64,000 nt of DNA, from positions 62,001-126,000 of the forward strand of contig NZ_AUIE01000008.1 of NCBI RefSeq assembly GCF_000423545.1, read 5' to 3'. This document shows, in pieces, positions 39,409 to 49,470 of this stretch (positions within the stretch are counted from its first letter, which is position 1; the number at the start of each line of letters is the position of its first letter). Source of the DNA: Metapseudomonas resinovorans DSM 21078. Its GTDB lineage: Bacteria > Pseudomonadota > Gammaproteobacteria > Pseudomonadales > Pseudomonadaceae. The translations under genes were made by a program, and so were the position numbers. A model generated the notes under the pieces. That model ran no database searches, was not told where the DNA came from, and worked only from the letters and a program-made list of their open reading frames with translations.

Positions 39409-40264
39409 CCTCCAGCAATCCGACCATCCGTTGCGCCAGCCCTCGCTGCCCCGCGAGGCGCTGGACGATCCGCTCGACGATTTCCACCCGCGCCGCTGCA
39501 CCGGCGCGCATCTCCCCCATGGCCTGCAGGGCGGCGGCGGACTTCTCCAGGCCGGCGCGGGTAGAACCGCTGACGTGTTCCATCCCCTCCCTCGCATCGA
39601 CCGCGGCCTTCTGCAGGCCCTCAGCGATCAGGCGGATCTGCCCGCTGGATTCATTGGCCCGCAGCGAGAGATTGCGTACCTCGTCCGCCACCACGGCAAA
39701 GCCGCGCCCGTGAGCACCGGCCCGGGCCGCCTCGATGGCGGCATTCAGGGCCAGCAGGTTGGTCTGTTTTGCGATGTCCTGGATGCTGCCGACGATGGCG
39801 CCGATGCGCATGGACTGGCTACCCAGCTCGTTGAACACCTGGCCGATGTGGGCCATGTAGGCATCCAGCTCGCCGATGGCCCCGGCGGTGGCCTGCATGC
39901 TCTCGGCACCCAGCTGGACCTTCTCGCCGGCGGCACGGGCCAGCGAGTTGGCGTACTGCATGTCCGCTTCGCACTGGAGGATGGCGTCGAGCAGTTCGCT
40001 CAATGGCAGTTGCAGGTGGTTATGCGAAACAGGTCGCACCGGCTCCGGTGCCGCTGTCGCATGCACCTGAACGACCGGTTCGCTGACCGGTACCTCTACG
40101 CGTACTTCCACCGTTTCAGGTTGCTGGAAGTGATACAGCAGGCCACTGGCAACGATGCCGATCAGCGCCAGGGCCAATAGCCATCCATTGCTCATGTGAA
40201 AAGCGATCAAGGCAATCAGGCCGCCACTGCCAAGCAACACTGCGGCCAGGGTTCTGCGGGACAT
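39398..40264 (-). CDS. Short methyl-accepting chemotaxis protein without sensor domain
   Basis: 288-residue chemoreceptor-like protein. Two hydrophobic segments near residues 5-45 form a membrane hairpin with almost no periplasmic part; then a linker rich in V/E/P and a signalling domain including the hairpin tip [37 protein letters not shown]. It has no ligand-binding domain, and the cytoplasmic part is short, so it may form mixed arrays or act through a partner. It lies next to the benzoate genes, though independent transcription is likely. Confidence 0.88.
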   Translation of the reverse strand: MSRRTLAAVLLGSGGLIALIAFHMSNGWLLALALIGIVASGLLYHFQQPETVEVRVEVPVSEPVVQVHATAAPEPVRPVSHNHLQLPLSELLDAILQCEADMQYANSLARAAGEKVQLGAESMQATAGAIGELDAYMAHIGQVFNELGSQSMRIGAIVGSIQDIAKQTNLLALNAAIEAARAGAHGRGFAVVADEVRNLSLRANESSGQIRLIAEGLQKAAVDAREGMEHVSGSTRAGLEKSAAALQAMGEMRAGAAARVEIVERIVQRLAGQRGLAQRMVGLLEEGT

Positions 40265-40331
40265 GGATGAAGGCTCCTTCTACATCGCGGGTAAAGCAGG
40301 CCGTGCCCATGAAAGGCCACGGCGCTCGGTC

Positions 40332-41591
40332 TTAGAACAGTGTCCAGGTGTAGGACAGGATCAGCCGGTTCTCGTCGATGTCGGTGCGGTAGTTGGAGCG
40401 CGCCATCACGTTGCGCACCCGCACGCCGAGGCCCTTGAGGGCGCCGCTCTGGAAGGCGTAGCTGATGTCCAGGTCGCGCTCCCGGTCCTTGCCCTCGAAG
40501 CCCTGGCCGGTATCCACGTTGTCGCCGGTGATGTAGCGGGTGCTGGCCACCAGGCCGGGGATGCCGAGGGCGGCGAAGTCGTAGTCGTAGCGCACCTGCC
40601 AGGAACGTTCGTCGGCGAAGGCGAACTCGTAGGTGGGCACTTCGTTACCCAGCGGGCTGACGTTGGCGAATACGCGCGGGAAGGCGCTGTCGCCATACAT
40701 CGCCTGGTAGCCGACATAGAAGGTATGGCCGCCACGCTTGGCCGACAGCAGGGAGAAGAAAGCCTGGTTGTCGATGTCGCCGATGAGCTTCTTGCCGTCT
40801 TCGCTGGAGTCGAAATAGCCGACGTTGGCGCCCAGTATCCAATTGCCCACCGGTTCGCTGTGCTTGAGGCCGAAGAAGCGCTGGTCGTAGATGTCTTCCA
40901 GCTGCGCATACCAGGCGCTGAGCGTGGTGCGGTTGGCATTGAAGGCGTAATCGGCGCCCGCGTAGTTGAAGGCGTCGCTGGAGGCCTGGCGCTGCGGCAA
41001 GTGGCCAAGCATGGCCTGCAGCTTGTCGTCGCCGGCCTCGTTGCGCAGGCTGGTGCTGGTGAGGTGGCCGCCCTGCACGGTCAGCCCGGCGATTTCGTTG
41101 GAGGTGATGCTGGCGCCCTGGTAGCTCGGCGGCAGCAAACGGATATCGCTGAACACCAGCACCGGCAGGTTGGGTTGCAGCTCCCCTACTTTCAGCTCGG
41201 TCTTGGAGAAGCGCATCTTGCCTGCCACGCCGAGGCGGCTGTAATCATCGGCGGCCTTGCCGTCCTCCTGGACGGGCAGCAGGCCGGTATTGACCCGGTC
41301 AGGGCTGCTGTCGAGCTTGATGCCGAGGGTGCCGATGGCGTCGATGCCGAAACCCACCTGCCCCGGCGTGTAGCCGGACTTGAAATTGAGGATGAAGCCC
41401 TGGGCCCATTCCTCGGCCTTGGACTGCTGGTTCGGTCCGACGATGTCGGAATAATCACGGCTGAAGTAGTAGTTGCGCGCCTGCAGGGTCGCTGTCGAAT
41501 CCTCGATGAAGCCGGACTCGGCGGCCTGGGCGAAACCGGCGCTGACGCCGGCGGAAAGCAGTACACACAGTTTGCTTTTGTTGTGGGTCAT
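40332..41591 (-). CDS. OprD family outer-membrane porin, benzoate cluster
   Basis: 419-residue OprD-type porin. Signal peptide (residues about 5-24, [16 protein letters not shown]), then the OprD hallmarks [37 protein letters not shown], and a C-terminal aromatic TWTLF for outer-membrane assembly. As the last gene of the ben run it is probably the benzoate-specific channel (BenF type). ATG 41591 begins the signal peptide; the frame extends to 41711 without a signal. Confidence 0.88.
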   Translation of the reverse strand: MTHNKSKLCVLLSAGVSAGFAQAAESGFIEDSTATLQARNYYFSRDYSDIVGPNQQSKAEEWAQGFILNFKSGYTPGQVGFGIDAIGTLGIKLDSSPDRVNTGLLPVQEDGKAADDYSRLGVAGKMRFSKTELKVGELQPNLPVLVFSDIRLLPPSYQGASITSNEIAGLTVQGGHLTSTSLRNEAGDDKLQAMLGHLPQRQASSDAFNYAGADYAFNANRTTLSAWYAQLEDIYDQRFFGLKHSEPVGNWILGANVGYFDSSEDGKKLIGDIDNQAFFSLLSAKRGGHTFYVGYQAMYGDSAFPRVFANVSPLGNEVPTYEFAFADERSWQVRYDYDFAALGIPGLVASTRYITGDNVDTGQGFEGKDRERDLDISYAFQSGALKGLGVRVRNVMARSNYRTDIDENRLILSYTWTLF

Positions 41592-41720
41592 GTCGTCACT
41601 CTTGTTTTTATGGGGACAAAACTCCCCCGCCGGCCCTCTGTCGGGGCCATGCACGCAGGTCGGGGAAGGTGTGGTGATGGCTGCGGACAGCTCCCGCAGA
41701 AGCTCCATCACCGGGTCAGG

Positions 41721-42935
41721 TCAGGGATTGGGTTCGAGCACTTCCTCCCGTTCCGGTGAAGCCTTGGGCACACGGCGCGCCGTCAGCAGCAGGTGGGCGA
41801 CGATGCCGAAGATCAGCCCCCAGAACGCAGCCGACAGCCCGAGGAAGGACATACCCGACGCCGTAACCAGGAAGGTGATCAGCGCGGCCTCGCGGTCTTC
41901 GGGCACAGCCATGGAACCGGCCAGCGCACCGGCGATGGCGCCGAACAGCGCGAGCCCTGCCAGTGCCGCGATCAGTTCCTTGGGCAGTGCGGTGAAGATC
42001 GATACCAGGGTCGCACCGAAGATGCCCAGCAACAGGTAGAACACCCCGCCCACCACGCCGGAGACGTAGCGTTTCGCCGGGTCTTCATGGGCCTCGCGAC
42101 CGGTGCAGATTGCCGCGGTAATGGCCGCCAGGGTCAGGCCGTGGCAGCCGAACGGGGCTAGCAGCAGGCTGCCCAGGCCGCTGGCGGAAATGATCGGGCT
42201 GGCCGGTGTCCGGTAGCCGGCGTTGCGCAGTACCGCGACGCCGGGGACGAACTGCCCGGTCAGGGCCACCATCACCAGCGGCAGGGCAATGTTGAACAGA
42301 CCGTGCCAGGTGAACACCGGCGTGACCCATTCCGGCGTGGCGAAGCCGATCACCAGGGCCGAGGTGTTGAGCTGGCCGCTGCCGGCGGCGATGCCGCAGC
42401 CCACCAGCAGCACGGCCATCACCGCGTATCGCGGGGACAGTCGCCGCACCACCAGGTAGGTGAGGAACATCGCCATCACCATCGCCGGTTCGTCCTTGAG
42501 GGAGGTGAACAGGCGGGTGCCGAAGCTGAACAGGATGCCCGCCAGCATCGCCGCCGAAATGGCCCCCGGCAGCTTGCCGACGATGCGGTCGAAGGCGCCG
42601 GACAGCCCCACCAGCAGGATGATGGCGTTGGCCATGACATAAGCGCCTACCGCCTCTTGCGCGCTGATGCCCGGCAGCATGGACACCAGCAACGCGGAAC
42701 CGGGCGCCGACCAGGCGATGATCACCGGCACCTTGAAGCGCAGGCTGAGGACGATCCCCAGCACCCCGCTGCCGATGGAGATCGCCCATACCCAGGACGA
42801 CAGCAGTTCGGCCGGCATGCCGCCGCTCTCCGCCGCCTGGAACACGATGACCAGGGGGCCGGCGTAGGAAATCATGGTGGCGATGAATCCCGCCACCACG
42901 GCGGACAATGAACAGTCCTTGAACAAGGTGCGCAT
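41721..42935 (-). CDS. benE: Benzoate/H+ symporter
   Basis: 404-residue inner-membrane transporter with about 12 hydrophobic segments, of the BenE family (YAGPLVIVFQAAESGGMPAELLSSW, SAPGSALLVSM, FGCHGLTLAAITAAICTG). It brings benzoate into the cytoplasm with protons. ATG 42935 has GGGAGG upstream. It follows benK and precedes the porin on the same strand. Confidence 0.92.
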   Translation of the reverse strand: MRTLFKDCSLSAVVAGFIATMISYAGPLVIVFQAAESGGMPAELLSSWVWAISIGSGVLGIVLSLRFKVPVIIAWSAPGSALLVSMLPGISAQEAVGAYVMANAIILLVGLSGAFDRIVGKLPGAISAAMLAGILFSFGTRLFTSLKDEPAMVMAMFLTYLVVRRLSPRYAVMAVLLVGCGIAAGSGQLNTSALVIGFATPEWVTPVFTWHGLFNIALPLVMVALTGQFVPGVAVLRNAGYRTPASPIISASGLGSLLLAPFGCHGLTLAAITAAICTGREAHEDPAKRYVSGVVGGVFYLLLGIFGATLVSIFTALPKELIAALAGLALFGAIAGALAGSMAVPEDREAALITFLVTASGMSFLGLSAAFWGLIFGIVAHLLLTARRVPKASPEREEVLEPNP

Positions 42936-42972
42936 GCTGCCTCCCGGCCAGTGTTGCGACTCGTGGTCAGGC

Positions 42973-44304
42973 TTAACCCTGTGCAGCAGTTGCCAGCGGT
43001 GCAACCCGGGTTTGCTGCAGATGGACGAAGCACATGGCCAGGGCCGCGATGGCGCCGGGGATGGCGAAGGCCATGAAGTTCAGTTGCAGCGGCAGGTTGA
43101 TGCCCAGCAGCGCACCGCCCAGCAGCGGGCCGACGATGGCGCCGTTGCGGCCGACGCCAGAGGCCCAGCCGAGTCCCGTGGAGCGGATCGCCAGGCCATA
43201 GAACTGCGCGGCGGTCGCGTACAGCAGGATCTGCGTGCCGATGGTGGTGGCGCCGGCAATGCCGATCAGCAGGTAGAGCACCGGGGTCGGGCTCTTGAAG
43301 CCCAGCAGACTGATGGACACCGCCGCGACGATGAAGAAGGCCGCAACCACCTTCGGCAGGTTGAAGCGGTCGCCGAGGAAGCCGCCGGCGATGGCGCCGA
43401 ACATGCCGCCGAAGTTCAGGGCCAGCAGGAAGGACAGGCTCGAGCCCAGGCTGTAGCCGGCGTTGGCCATCAGCTTCGGCAGCCAGGAGCTCAGGGCGTA
43501 AACCATCAGCAGGCAGCAGAAGAACGCGACCCAGATCATCAGGGTGCGCAGGCCGCGTCCCTCGCGGAACAGTTCCAGTACCGGGGCGCCCTGGGTCTTG
43601 GTTTCGGTCAGTTCCAGGAGGTCGTCGTCACGCAGTTCACGCTCGGGGGCAATCCGCTTGAGGATGGCGCGGGCCTGCTCGGTCCGGCCCTGGCGCAGCA
43701 GGAAGCCGACGGACTCCGGCAGGTACCAGAGGATCAGCGGCAGCATCAGCAGCGGCACGGCGGCGGCGAAGAACATGGCCTCCCAGCCGAAGCGCGGCAG
43801 CATGTAGATACCCACGCCCGCGGACAGCATGCCGCCCAGGGAGTAGCCGCTGAACATGATGGCGACCAGGGTGCTGCGCAGTTTCTTCGGCGCGTACTCG
43901 TTCATCAGCGCCACCACGTTGGGCATCAGTCCGCCGATGCCCAGGCCCGCCATGAAGCGGCAGATACCGAACTCGGTCGGGGTACTGGTGAAGCCATTGA
44001 GCACGGTGAAACCGGAGAAGAGCACGAAGCAGATGGCGATGCCCTTCTTGCGGCCGATCTTGTCGGCCAGGGGCCCGAAGAACAGCGCGCCGAACATCAT
44101 CCCGAACAGCGCATAGCTGCCCAGGGCGCCGGCTTCCAGCGGGGTCAGGCCCCACTCTTTCATCAGTACCGGCAGGACCACGCCGTAGATGAACAGGTCG
44201 TAGCCGTCGAAGATGAGCAGCAGGGCGCACCAGCACATCACCATCCAGTGGAAGGGCGTGAAGCGCGCGTTGTCGATGATCTCGTGTACGTCGAGTTTTC
44301 GCAT
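42973..44304 (-). CDS. benK: MFS aromatic acid:H+ symporter
   Basis: 443-residue major facilitator of the aromatic-acid:H+ family, 12 transmembrane segments, with DGYDLFIYG in helix 1 and the loop motif GPLADKIGRKKG between helices 2 and 3. In the ben cluster after benD it corresponds to BenK. It and BenE make two benzoate importers in one operon. ATG 44304 used. Confidence 0.9.
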   Translation of the reverse strand: MRKLDVHEIIDNARFTPFHWMVMCWCALLLIFDGYDLFIYGVVLPVLMKEWGLTPLEAGALGSYALFGMMFGALFFGPLADKIGRKKGIAICFVLFSGFTVLNGFTSTPTEFGICRFMAGLGIGGLMPNVVALMNEYAPKKLRSTLVAIMFSGYSLGGMLSAGVGIYMLPRFGWEAMFFAAAVPLLMLPLILWYLPESVGFLLRQGRTEQARAILKRIAPERELRDDDLLELTETKTQGAPVLELFREGRGLRTLMIWVAFFCCLLMVYALSSWLPKLMANAGYSLGSSLSFLLALNFGGMFGAIAGGFLGDRFNLPKVVAAFFIVAAVSISLLGFKSPTPVLYLLIGIAGATTIGTQILLYATAAQFYGLAIRSTGLGWASGVGRNGAIVGPLLGGALLGINLPLQLNFMAFAIPGAIAALAMCFVHLQQTRVAPLATAAQG

Positions 44305-44407
44305 GGCATCTGTCTCTTTTGTTTTTGTTGTGTAGAAACCGCAGGGACGGGCGCGTGACGGTGCCCGGACGGTCATTCCTCGCTATCAACCCATCACCAC
44401 GGTGTTC

Positions 44408-45184
44408 TTAGCCCAGGTCACCTCCACCCACCGGCAAGGTCACACCGGTGATGTAGGAGGCATCGTCGGAGGCCAGGAAGAGGATCGCGCCGGCCTGTTC
44501 GTCGATGGTGCCGTAGCGTTTCATCAGGCTGCTGTCGACCGTCTGGTCGACGATCTGCTGGTACCAGACTTTCTCCTGCGCGTTCTGCTCGGCGCTGTTG
44601 CGCGGAATGCGGCGCGGCGGCGCTTCGGTACCGCCTGGCGCGGTGGCGTTGACGCGAATGCCGCGTTCGGCGTTCTCGAAGGCCAGGCAGGCGGTCAGCG
44701 CATTCACCCCACCTTTCGCCGCGCCGTAGGGCACGCGGTTCACGCCACGGGTGGCGATGGAGGACACGTTGACGATGGCACCCGCGCCCTGCTCCAGCAT
44801 GTAGGGCAGCGCAGCGTGGCAGCACCAGAGTGTCGGGAACAGCGAGCGACGCACTTCAGCCTCGATCTCGTGCTGCTGGTAATGCTCGTAGGGCTTGGCC
44901 CAGATGGTCCCGCCCACATTGTTGATGAGGATGTCCAGCCGGCCGAAGCGTTCTACCGCGCAAGCAGCCACGCGATGGCATTCGGCGAATTGTTCGAGGT
45001 CGGCGGTCAGGGCGAGTACGTCGACGCCCGGCCCCAGCTCGTCCAGCAGTTCGAACACCAGCTCGGAGCGGTCCACAGCAACCACCCGTGCCCCCTCCTC
45101 CACCAGCCGCTCGACAACGCGGCGACCGATGCCCTGCGCTGCGCCGGTGACCAGCGCGACCTTGTCCTGGAATCTCTTGTTCAT
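44408..45184 (-). CDS. benD: Dihydroxycyclohexadiene carboxylate dehydrogenase
   Basis: 258-residue SDR that oxidises the cis-diol from benzoate 1,2-dioxygenase, releasing CO2 and catechol. TGAAQGIG cofactor loop, NNVGG, and catalytic YGAAK are present. It follows benC in the ben order, but the gap (45185-45309) holds two repeat palindromes. ATG 45184 used. Confidence 0.92.
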   Translation of the reverse strand: MNKRFQDKVALVTGAAQGIGRRVVERLVEEGARVVAVDRSELVFELLDELGPGVDVLALTADLEQFAECHRVAACAVERFGRLDILINNVGGTIWAKPYEHYQQHEIEAEVRRSLFPTLWCCHAALPYMLEQGAGAIVNVSSIATRGVNRVPYGAAKGGVNALTACLAFENAERGIRVNATAPGGTEAPPRRIPRNSAEQNAQEKVWYQQIVDQTVDSSLMKRYGTIDEQAGAILFLASDDASYITGVTLPVGGGDLG

Positions 45185-45202
45185 GGCAATGCACCCCAAT
45201 GT

Positions 45203-45303
45203 AGTGAGCCCCCTCTCCCTTCAGGGAGAGGGTTGGGGAGAGGGTGGATTCTGTGCGACAGCCCTGCCCTCTCCCCCGGCCCCTCTCCCACAAGTGGGAG
45301 AGG
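45203..45303. repeat. Two extragenic palindromes inside the ben operon
   Basis: CCCCTCTCCCTTCAGGGAGAGGG (about 45203-45225) and a second palindrome with arms CCCCTCTCCCAC and GTGGGAGAGGGG (about 45279-45304), both between benC and benD. Same family as 19502-19526 and 53207-53228. Confidence 0.75.
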
Positions 45304-45309
45304 GGTGAA

Positions 45310-46323
45310 TTACGCAGCGCTGGCGGCGAACTTCTCGTAGTAGAAGTTCGCAGGCGCAATGCCCTGTTCGCGGATGTACTGGCTGACCGCCTCGACCATG
45401 GGCGGCGGGCCGCACAGGTAGACATCGACGTCGCCGTCGTTGAGGTGCTTGGGCGCGATGTGCTGGGTCACGTAGCCCTTCTGCGGGTAGCTGCTTTCCG
45501 GGTTGGCCACGCAGGCGCTGAAGGTGAAGTTGGGGATGCGCGCGGCGAAGGCTTCCAGCTTGTCCATTTCCACCAGATCGAAGTCGTGGGTCACGCCGTA
45601 GATCAGGTGCAGCGGGTGCTCGCTGCCCTCTTCCGCGATCTTTTCCAGCATGGCGGTGAAGGGCGCCAGGCCCGTGCCGCCAGCCAGCAGCAGCAGCGGA
45701 CGGCGGATATCCCGCAGGTAGAAGCTGCCCAGGGGCCCGGCCAGGGACAGGCTGTCGCCGGCCTTGGCCAGGCCGGTGAGGAAGCTGCTCATCAGGCCGC
45801 CCGGTACGTTGCGGATCAGGAAGCTGACTTCGCCGTCCTTCTGCAGGGAGCTGAAGGAATAGGCACGGGTCTGCTCACTGCCCGGCACCTTGAGGTTCAC
45901 GTACTGGCCCGGCAGGAAGGCCAGCTTGCTCAGGGACTCACCCTTGATGGACAGCGCGATGGTGCTGTCGGACAGCTGGCGAACCGCGCTGATGCTCGCC
46001 TCGAAGCTGGCCTGCTGGGTCTTGCAGACGTCGGAGGACGCCGGCACGCGCACCACGCAGTCGCTCTCGGCGCGCATCTGGCAGGTGAGCACGTAGCCCT
46101 GGGCGGCTTCGTCTTCGCTCAGTGCGTCTTCGATGTAGTCCTGGCCCATGTCGTAGCGGCCGGCTTCGGCGAAGCACTTGCAGGTGCCGCAGGCGCCGTC
46201 ACGGCAGTCCAGCGGGATGTTGATGCCCTGGCGATAGGCCGCATCGGCCACGGTTTCGCTGGGGGTGGCGTCGATGAAACGGGTGACGCCGTCTTCGAAA
46301 GTCAGTGCAATTTTATGGGACAT
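45310..46323 (-). CDS. benC: Benzoate 1,2-dioxygenase reductase
   Basis: 337-residue electron-transfer component. N-terminal plant-type ferredoxin with C40, C45, C48 and C81 binding the 2Fe-2S cluster (CRDGACGTCKC), then an FAD domain (RAYSFSS) and an NAD domain (GGTGLAPFTAMLE). It passes electrons from NADH to BenAB. ATG 46323, 10 bases after benB. Full length and intact. Confidence 0.94.
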   Translation of the reverse strand: MSHKIALTFEDGVTRFIDATPSETVADAAYRQGINIPLDCRDGACGTCKCFAEAGRYDMGQDYIEDALSEDEAAQGYVLTCQMRAESDCVVRVPASSDVCKTQQASFEASISAVRQLSDSTIALSIKGESLSKLAFLPGQYVNLKVPGSEQTRAYSFSSLQKDGEVSFLIRNVPGGLMSSFLTGLAKAGDSLSLAGPLGSFYLRDIRRPLLLLAGGTGLAPFTAMLEKIAEEGSEHPLHLIYGVTHDFDLVEMDKLEAFAARIPNFTFSACVANPESSYPQKGYVTQHIAPKHLNDGDVDVYLCGPPPMVEAVSQYIREQGIAPANFYYEKFAASAA

Positions 46324-46333
46324 GGCAGGCACC

Positions 46334-46822
46334 CTAGATGTGGTAGACGTCGATGACTTGACGCACGTAATCGTTTTTCAGGACCACCTTCTTCGCCTTG
46401 ATCTGCGGGCTCTCGCCGCGCACGTCGAGGGTGTAGAAGCTGGTGCCGAAGTAGCTGTCCACGGTCTTGTAGCGGTAGCTCAGGGTGTGCCAGTTGAAGC
46501 GCACCTGGCACTGCCCGTCAGCCACGTCGAGGATCTCGATGTTGCTGATGTTGTGGGAGGTGCGGGTGTCCGGCATGGTCGCGCTGGAACGGTCGGTCTT
46601 GATGCGGAAGACGCGGTCTTCCAGGCCGCCACGGTTGCCGTACCAGATCAGCGAGATTTCGGTCTGCGGATCTTCGGTCAGCTCGTCGCGGTCGTCCCAG
46701 GACGGCATCCAGAAGGTCGCGTCGGCGGCGTACAGCTCCAGCCAGTTGTCCCAGTCCTTGTCGTCGAGGTAGCGCGCTTCGCGGTAGAGGAAGTCGCGCA
46801 CGGCGTCGTAAGAGATGCTCAT
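46334..46822 (-). CDS. benB: Benzoate 1,2-dioxygenase small subunit
   Basis: 162-residue beta subunit, the structural partner of BenA; the fold is NTF2-like and starts [21 protein letters not shown]. It overlaps the benA stop by four bases (ATGA), which couples the two subunits. Confidence 0.93.
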   Translation of the reverse strand: MSISYDAVRDFLYREARYLDDKDWDNWLELYAADATFWMPSWDDRDELTEDPQTEISLIWYGNRGGLEDRVFRIKTDRSSATMPDTRTSHNISNIEILDVADGQCQVRFNWHTLSYRYKTVDSYFGTSFYTLDVRGESPQIKAKKVVLKNDYVRQVIDVYHI

Positions 46823-48177
46823 TGCACGGCCTCCACGGGGATCAGTTGCTGCTCGGCCGCGGCGGCCTTGAGCATGGTTTCCTGCCAGTACTTGTGTTGC
46901 AGCACGAACAGGCCTTCGTCCTCGGTGCGTACGCCGGAGAGCAGCGGATGCAGGTCGATTTCCTGGGCGGCGGCGTCAGCGCCTTCGACCCAGTGCTCGG
47001 CGCCGCGGGACATGTCGTTCCAGCCACGGTTGCCCTGGTAGCCCAGCTGGCAGGAGCGGAACTCTTCCAGGTCATCCGGGGTGGCCATGCCGCTGACGTT
47101 GAAGAAATCTTCGTACTGGCGGATGCGCTTGGCACGCGCCTCTGCACTCTCGCCCTTGGGCGCGATGCAGTAGATGGTGATTTCGGTCTGGTTGACGGAG
47201 ATCGGCCGGGCGATACGGATCTGCGAGCTGAACTGGTCCATCAGGTAGACGTTCGGGTACAGGCAGAGGTTGCGCGAGTTCTCGATCATCCAGTCGGCGC
47301 GGGCCTTGCCGAAGTCCTGGGCCAGTTCATCGCGGCGCTCGTAGAGCGGGCGGTCTTCCGGGTTGGCCCAGCGGGTCCAGAGCAGCAGGTGACCGTGATC
47401 GAAGGAGTAGAAACCGCCGCCGTTCTTGGCCCAGCTGCCGGCGCTCATGGTCTTGATCTCTTCGCCGGCCTCGCGCTGCTTGCGCTGGTTCTGGGTGGCG
47501 GCGTAGTTCCAGTGCACGGAGCTCACGTGGTAGCCGTCGGCGCCGTTCTCGGCGGTCAGCTTCCAGTTGCCCTCGTAGATATAGCTGCTCGATCCGCGCA
47601 GGACTTCCAGGCCCTCAGGGGACTGGTCGACGATCATGTCGATGATCTTGGCGGACTCGCCCAGGTGCTCGACCAGGGGTTTCACGTCGGCATTCAGGCT
47701 ACCGAAGAGGAAGCCGCGATAGGACTCGAAGCGAGCCACTTTCGTCAGGTCATGGGAGCCTTCGCAGTTGAAGCTGGACGGGTAGCCGGCTTCAGCCGGG
47801 TCCTTCACCTTCAGCAGTTTGCCGGAGTTGTTGAAGGTCCAGCCGTGGAAGGGGCAGGTATAGGAGGAGCGGTTTCCGCTCTTGTGCCGGCAGAGCTGCG
47901 CGCCGCGATGGCTGCAGGCATTGAGGAAGGCGTTGAGCTCACCGTCCTTGTTGCGCGCGATGAAGATCGGCTGGCGCCCCATGGTCAGGGTGAGGTAGTC
48001 GTTCTTCTCGGGAATCTGGCTCTCGTGGGCGAGATACAGCCAGTTGCCTTCGAAGATGTGTTTCATCTCCAGATCGAACAGACGCGGGTCAGTGAACATC
48101 TCCCGCTTGCAGCGGTAGATGCCCTTCTCCTTGTCTTCCTCAAGCAGGGAATGCAGAAAATCGAATCCCAGGGACAT
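46819..48177 (-). CDS. benA: Benzoate 1,2-dioxygenase large subunit
   Basis: 452-residue catalytic subunit that adds O2 to benzoate to give the cis-diol carboxylate. Rieske ligands C88, H90, C108 and H111 (CSH...CPFHGW) and the mononuclear iron His residues H217 and H222 in the DGYHVSSVH segment are all present. First gene of benABCDKE; two BenR half-site repeats lie 64-99 bases upstream of its ATG. Confidence 0.95.
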   Translation of the reverse strand: MSLGFDFLHSLLEEDKEKGIYRCKREMFTDPRLFDLEMKHIFEGNWLYLAHESQIPEKNDYLTLTMGRQPIFIARNKDGELNAFLNACSHRGAQLCRHKSGNRSSYTCPFHGWTFNNSGKLLKVKDPAEAGYPSSFNCEGSHDLTKVARFESYRGFLFGSLNADVKPLVEHLGESAKIIDMIVDQSPEGLEVLRGSSSYIYEGNWKLTAENGADGYHVSSVHWNYAATQNQRKQREAGEEIKTMSAGSWAKNGGGFYSFDHGHLLLWTRWANPEDRPLYERRDELAQDFGKARADWMIENSRNLCLYPNVYLMDQFSSQIRIARPISVNQTEITIYCIAPKGESAEARAKRIRQYEDFFNVSGMATPDDLEEFRSCQLGYQGNRGWNDMSRGAEHWVEGADAAAQEIDLHPLLSGVRTEDEGLFVLQHKYWQETMLKAAAAEQQLIPVEAVQ

Positions 48178-48240
48178 GGCCAGGGCCTCCGTTGTTATTG
48201 TTCAGGCCAGGTCAGGTTAGGGATGCGGAGAAATCGGCAA

Positions 48241-48276
48241 TATCCGCTTTTTGCAGATCGCTATCCGTTTTGTGCA
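48241..48276 (-). promoter_or_regulatory. BenR operator, two direct repeats before benA
   Basis: On the minus strand TGCA-N6-GGATA occurs twice, at 48276-48262 and 48255-48241, spaced 21 bases centre to centre. This is the AraC/XylS-family BenR site (TGCA-N6-GGNTA, tandem), positioned just upstream of where the benA -35 should lie. Confidence 0.9.
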
Positions 48277-48318
48277 GAGCGGTGGTGGTTGTCAGCAAAA
48301 CCGGATAGGGGCAACGGT

Positions 48319-48346
48319 TGTAGGGGCGAATGCATTCGCCCCTACA
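48319..48346. repeat. Perfect 28-base palindrome between benR and benA
   Basis: Arms TGTAGGGGCGAATG and CATTCGCCCCTACA with no spacer. It lies 22 bases after the benR stop. Resembles a short copy of the dispersed repeat end; it may also act as a hairpin after benR. Confidence 0.8.
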
Positions 48347-48368
48347 GTCAGAGAGCGAGGGATTGGCG

Positions 48369-49328
48369 TTACAACCCGCGGCGTTTCAGGGTGTCCGAAG
48401 GCAGTTCGCCGAACTGGCTCTTGTAGCTCTCGGAGAAGCGCCCCAGGTGCAGGAAGCCGTAGTCCAGGGCCAGCTCGGTGACGTTACGCACGTTGCAGCT
48501 CGGGTCGGCCAGGCAGGCGCGGATGCGCTCCAGCTTCTTCTGGCGGATGTAGTGCTTGGGCGTGGTGCCCAGATGGCGCTCGAACAGCGCGTAGAGGGAG
48601 CGCAGGCTCATGCTGGCCTGGCGGGCGAGGAATTCGCTGCTGATGTCCTGCTTCAGGTTGTGCTCGATGTAGACCAGGATGCGATCGAACGAAGCTTCCT
48701 GGCAGCCCAGGCTCTCGCGGCTGACGTTGGTCTTCATCAGGCTGAGCATCTTGCTCGCAACGATCTGCGCGTAATGCTCCTGCACCCGCGGCAGCACGTC
48801 ACTGGCCTCGGCTTCCTGGCAGACGATCGCCAGCAGGTTGACGAACCCCTCCAGCTCGTCGAGCCGGTAGTTGTTCTGCAGGAAGCGCACACCGGCGCTG
48901 GGCCGGTGCCAGCGCTGCTCGTCACAGATGGATTCGAGCAGCGTGGTCGGCATTTTCAGGATGAACTTTTCGCAGTCGTCCGAGTAGGTCAGGTCCACCG
49001 GGTCGTCGGGGTTGATCAGCAGCAGCTCGCCGGGAGCCAGGTAATGCTCCCGCTTGTGGCCGCGCCAGAGGCAGTGTCCGCTGAGGAGAATCTGCAGGTG
49101 GTAGATGGTTTCCAGCGCGGGCGAGGTGACGCGGACGGCGCCGCCGTAGCTGATGCGGCAGAGGTCGAGGTTGGCGAACTTGCGGTGGTTGAGGCTGGCT
49201 TCGGGGTGGCCGGCGGCGGGCAACCGAATGCAGTGCGAACCGACGTGCTGGTTCACATATCCGGACACTGCGTAGGGGTCCGCACGCTCGAACACCCTAC
49301 TGCGCTCACTCAGCAGGCGACTATCCAT
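48369..49328 (-). CDS. benR: AraC/XylS family activator of benzoate genes
   Basis: 319-residue regulator with an N-terminal benzoate-sensing AraC-binding-like domain and a C-terminal double helix-turn-helix (residues about 215-315, ISSEFLARQASMSLRSLYALFERHLG, then NVTELALDYGFLHLGRFSESYKSQFG). It activates benABC on benzoate. ATG 49328 used; a GTG three codons earlier is possible. Its sites lie before benA. Confidence 0.92.
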   Translation of the reverse strand: MDSRLLSERSRVFERADPYAVSGYVNQHVGSHCIRLPAAGHPEASLNHRKFANLDLCRISYGGAVRVTSPALETIYHLQILLSGHCLWRGHKREHYLAPGELLLINPDDPVDLTYSDDCEKFILKMPTTLLESICDEQRWHRPSAGVRFLQNNYRLDELEGFVNLLAIVCQEAEASDVLPRVQEHYAQIVASKMLSLMKTNVSRESLGCQEASFDRILVYIEHNLKQDISSEFLARQASMSLRSLYALFERHLGTTPKHYIRQKKLERIRACLADPSCNVRNVTELALDYGFLHLGRFSESYKSQFGELPSDTLKRRGL

Positions 49329-49470
49329 ACCAGGCACTCTTGTCGTTGTTATATGCCGCGGGCGTCATGCCATCGCTGGTAAGCACCCGCGGACCGATAC
49401 CGCGATTCTATGTGAGCCTTTTCCTACACGCCTCAAGTGGAGATAAACGGTTACGAATGCGCCGGCGGAA

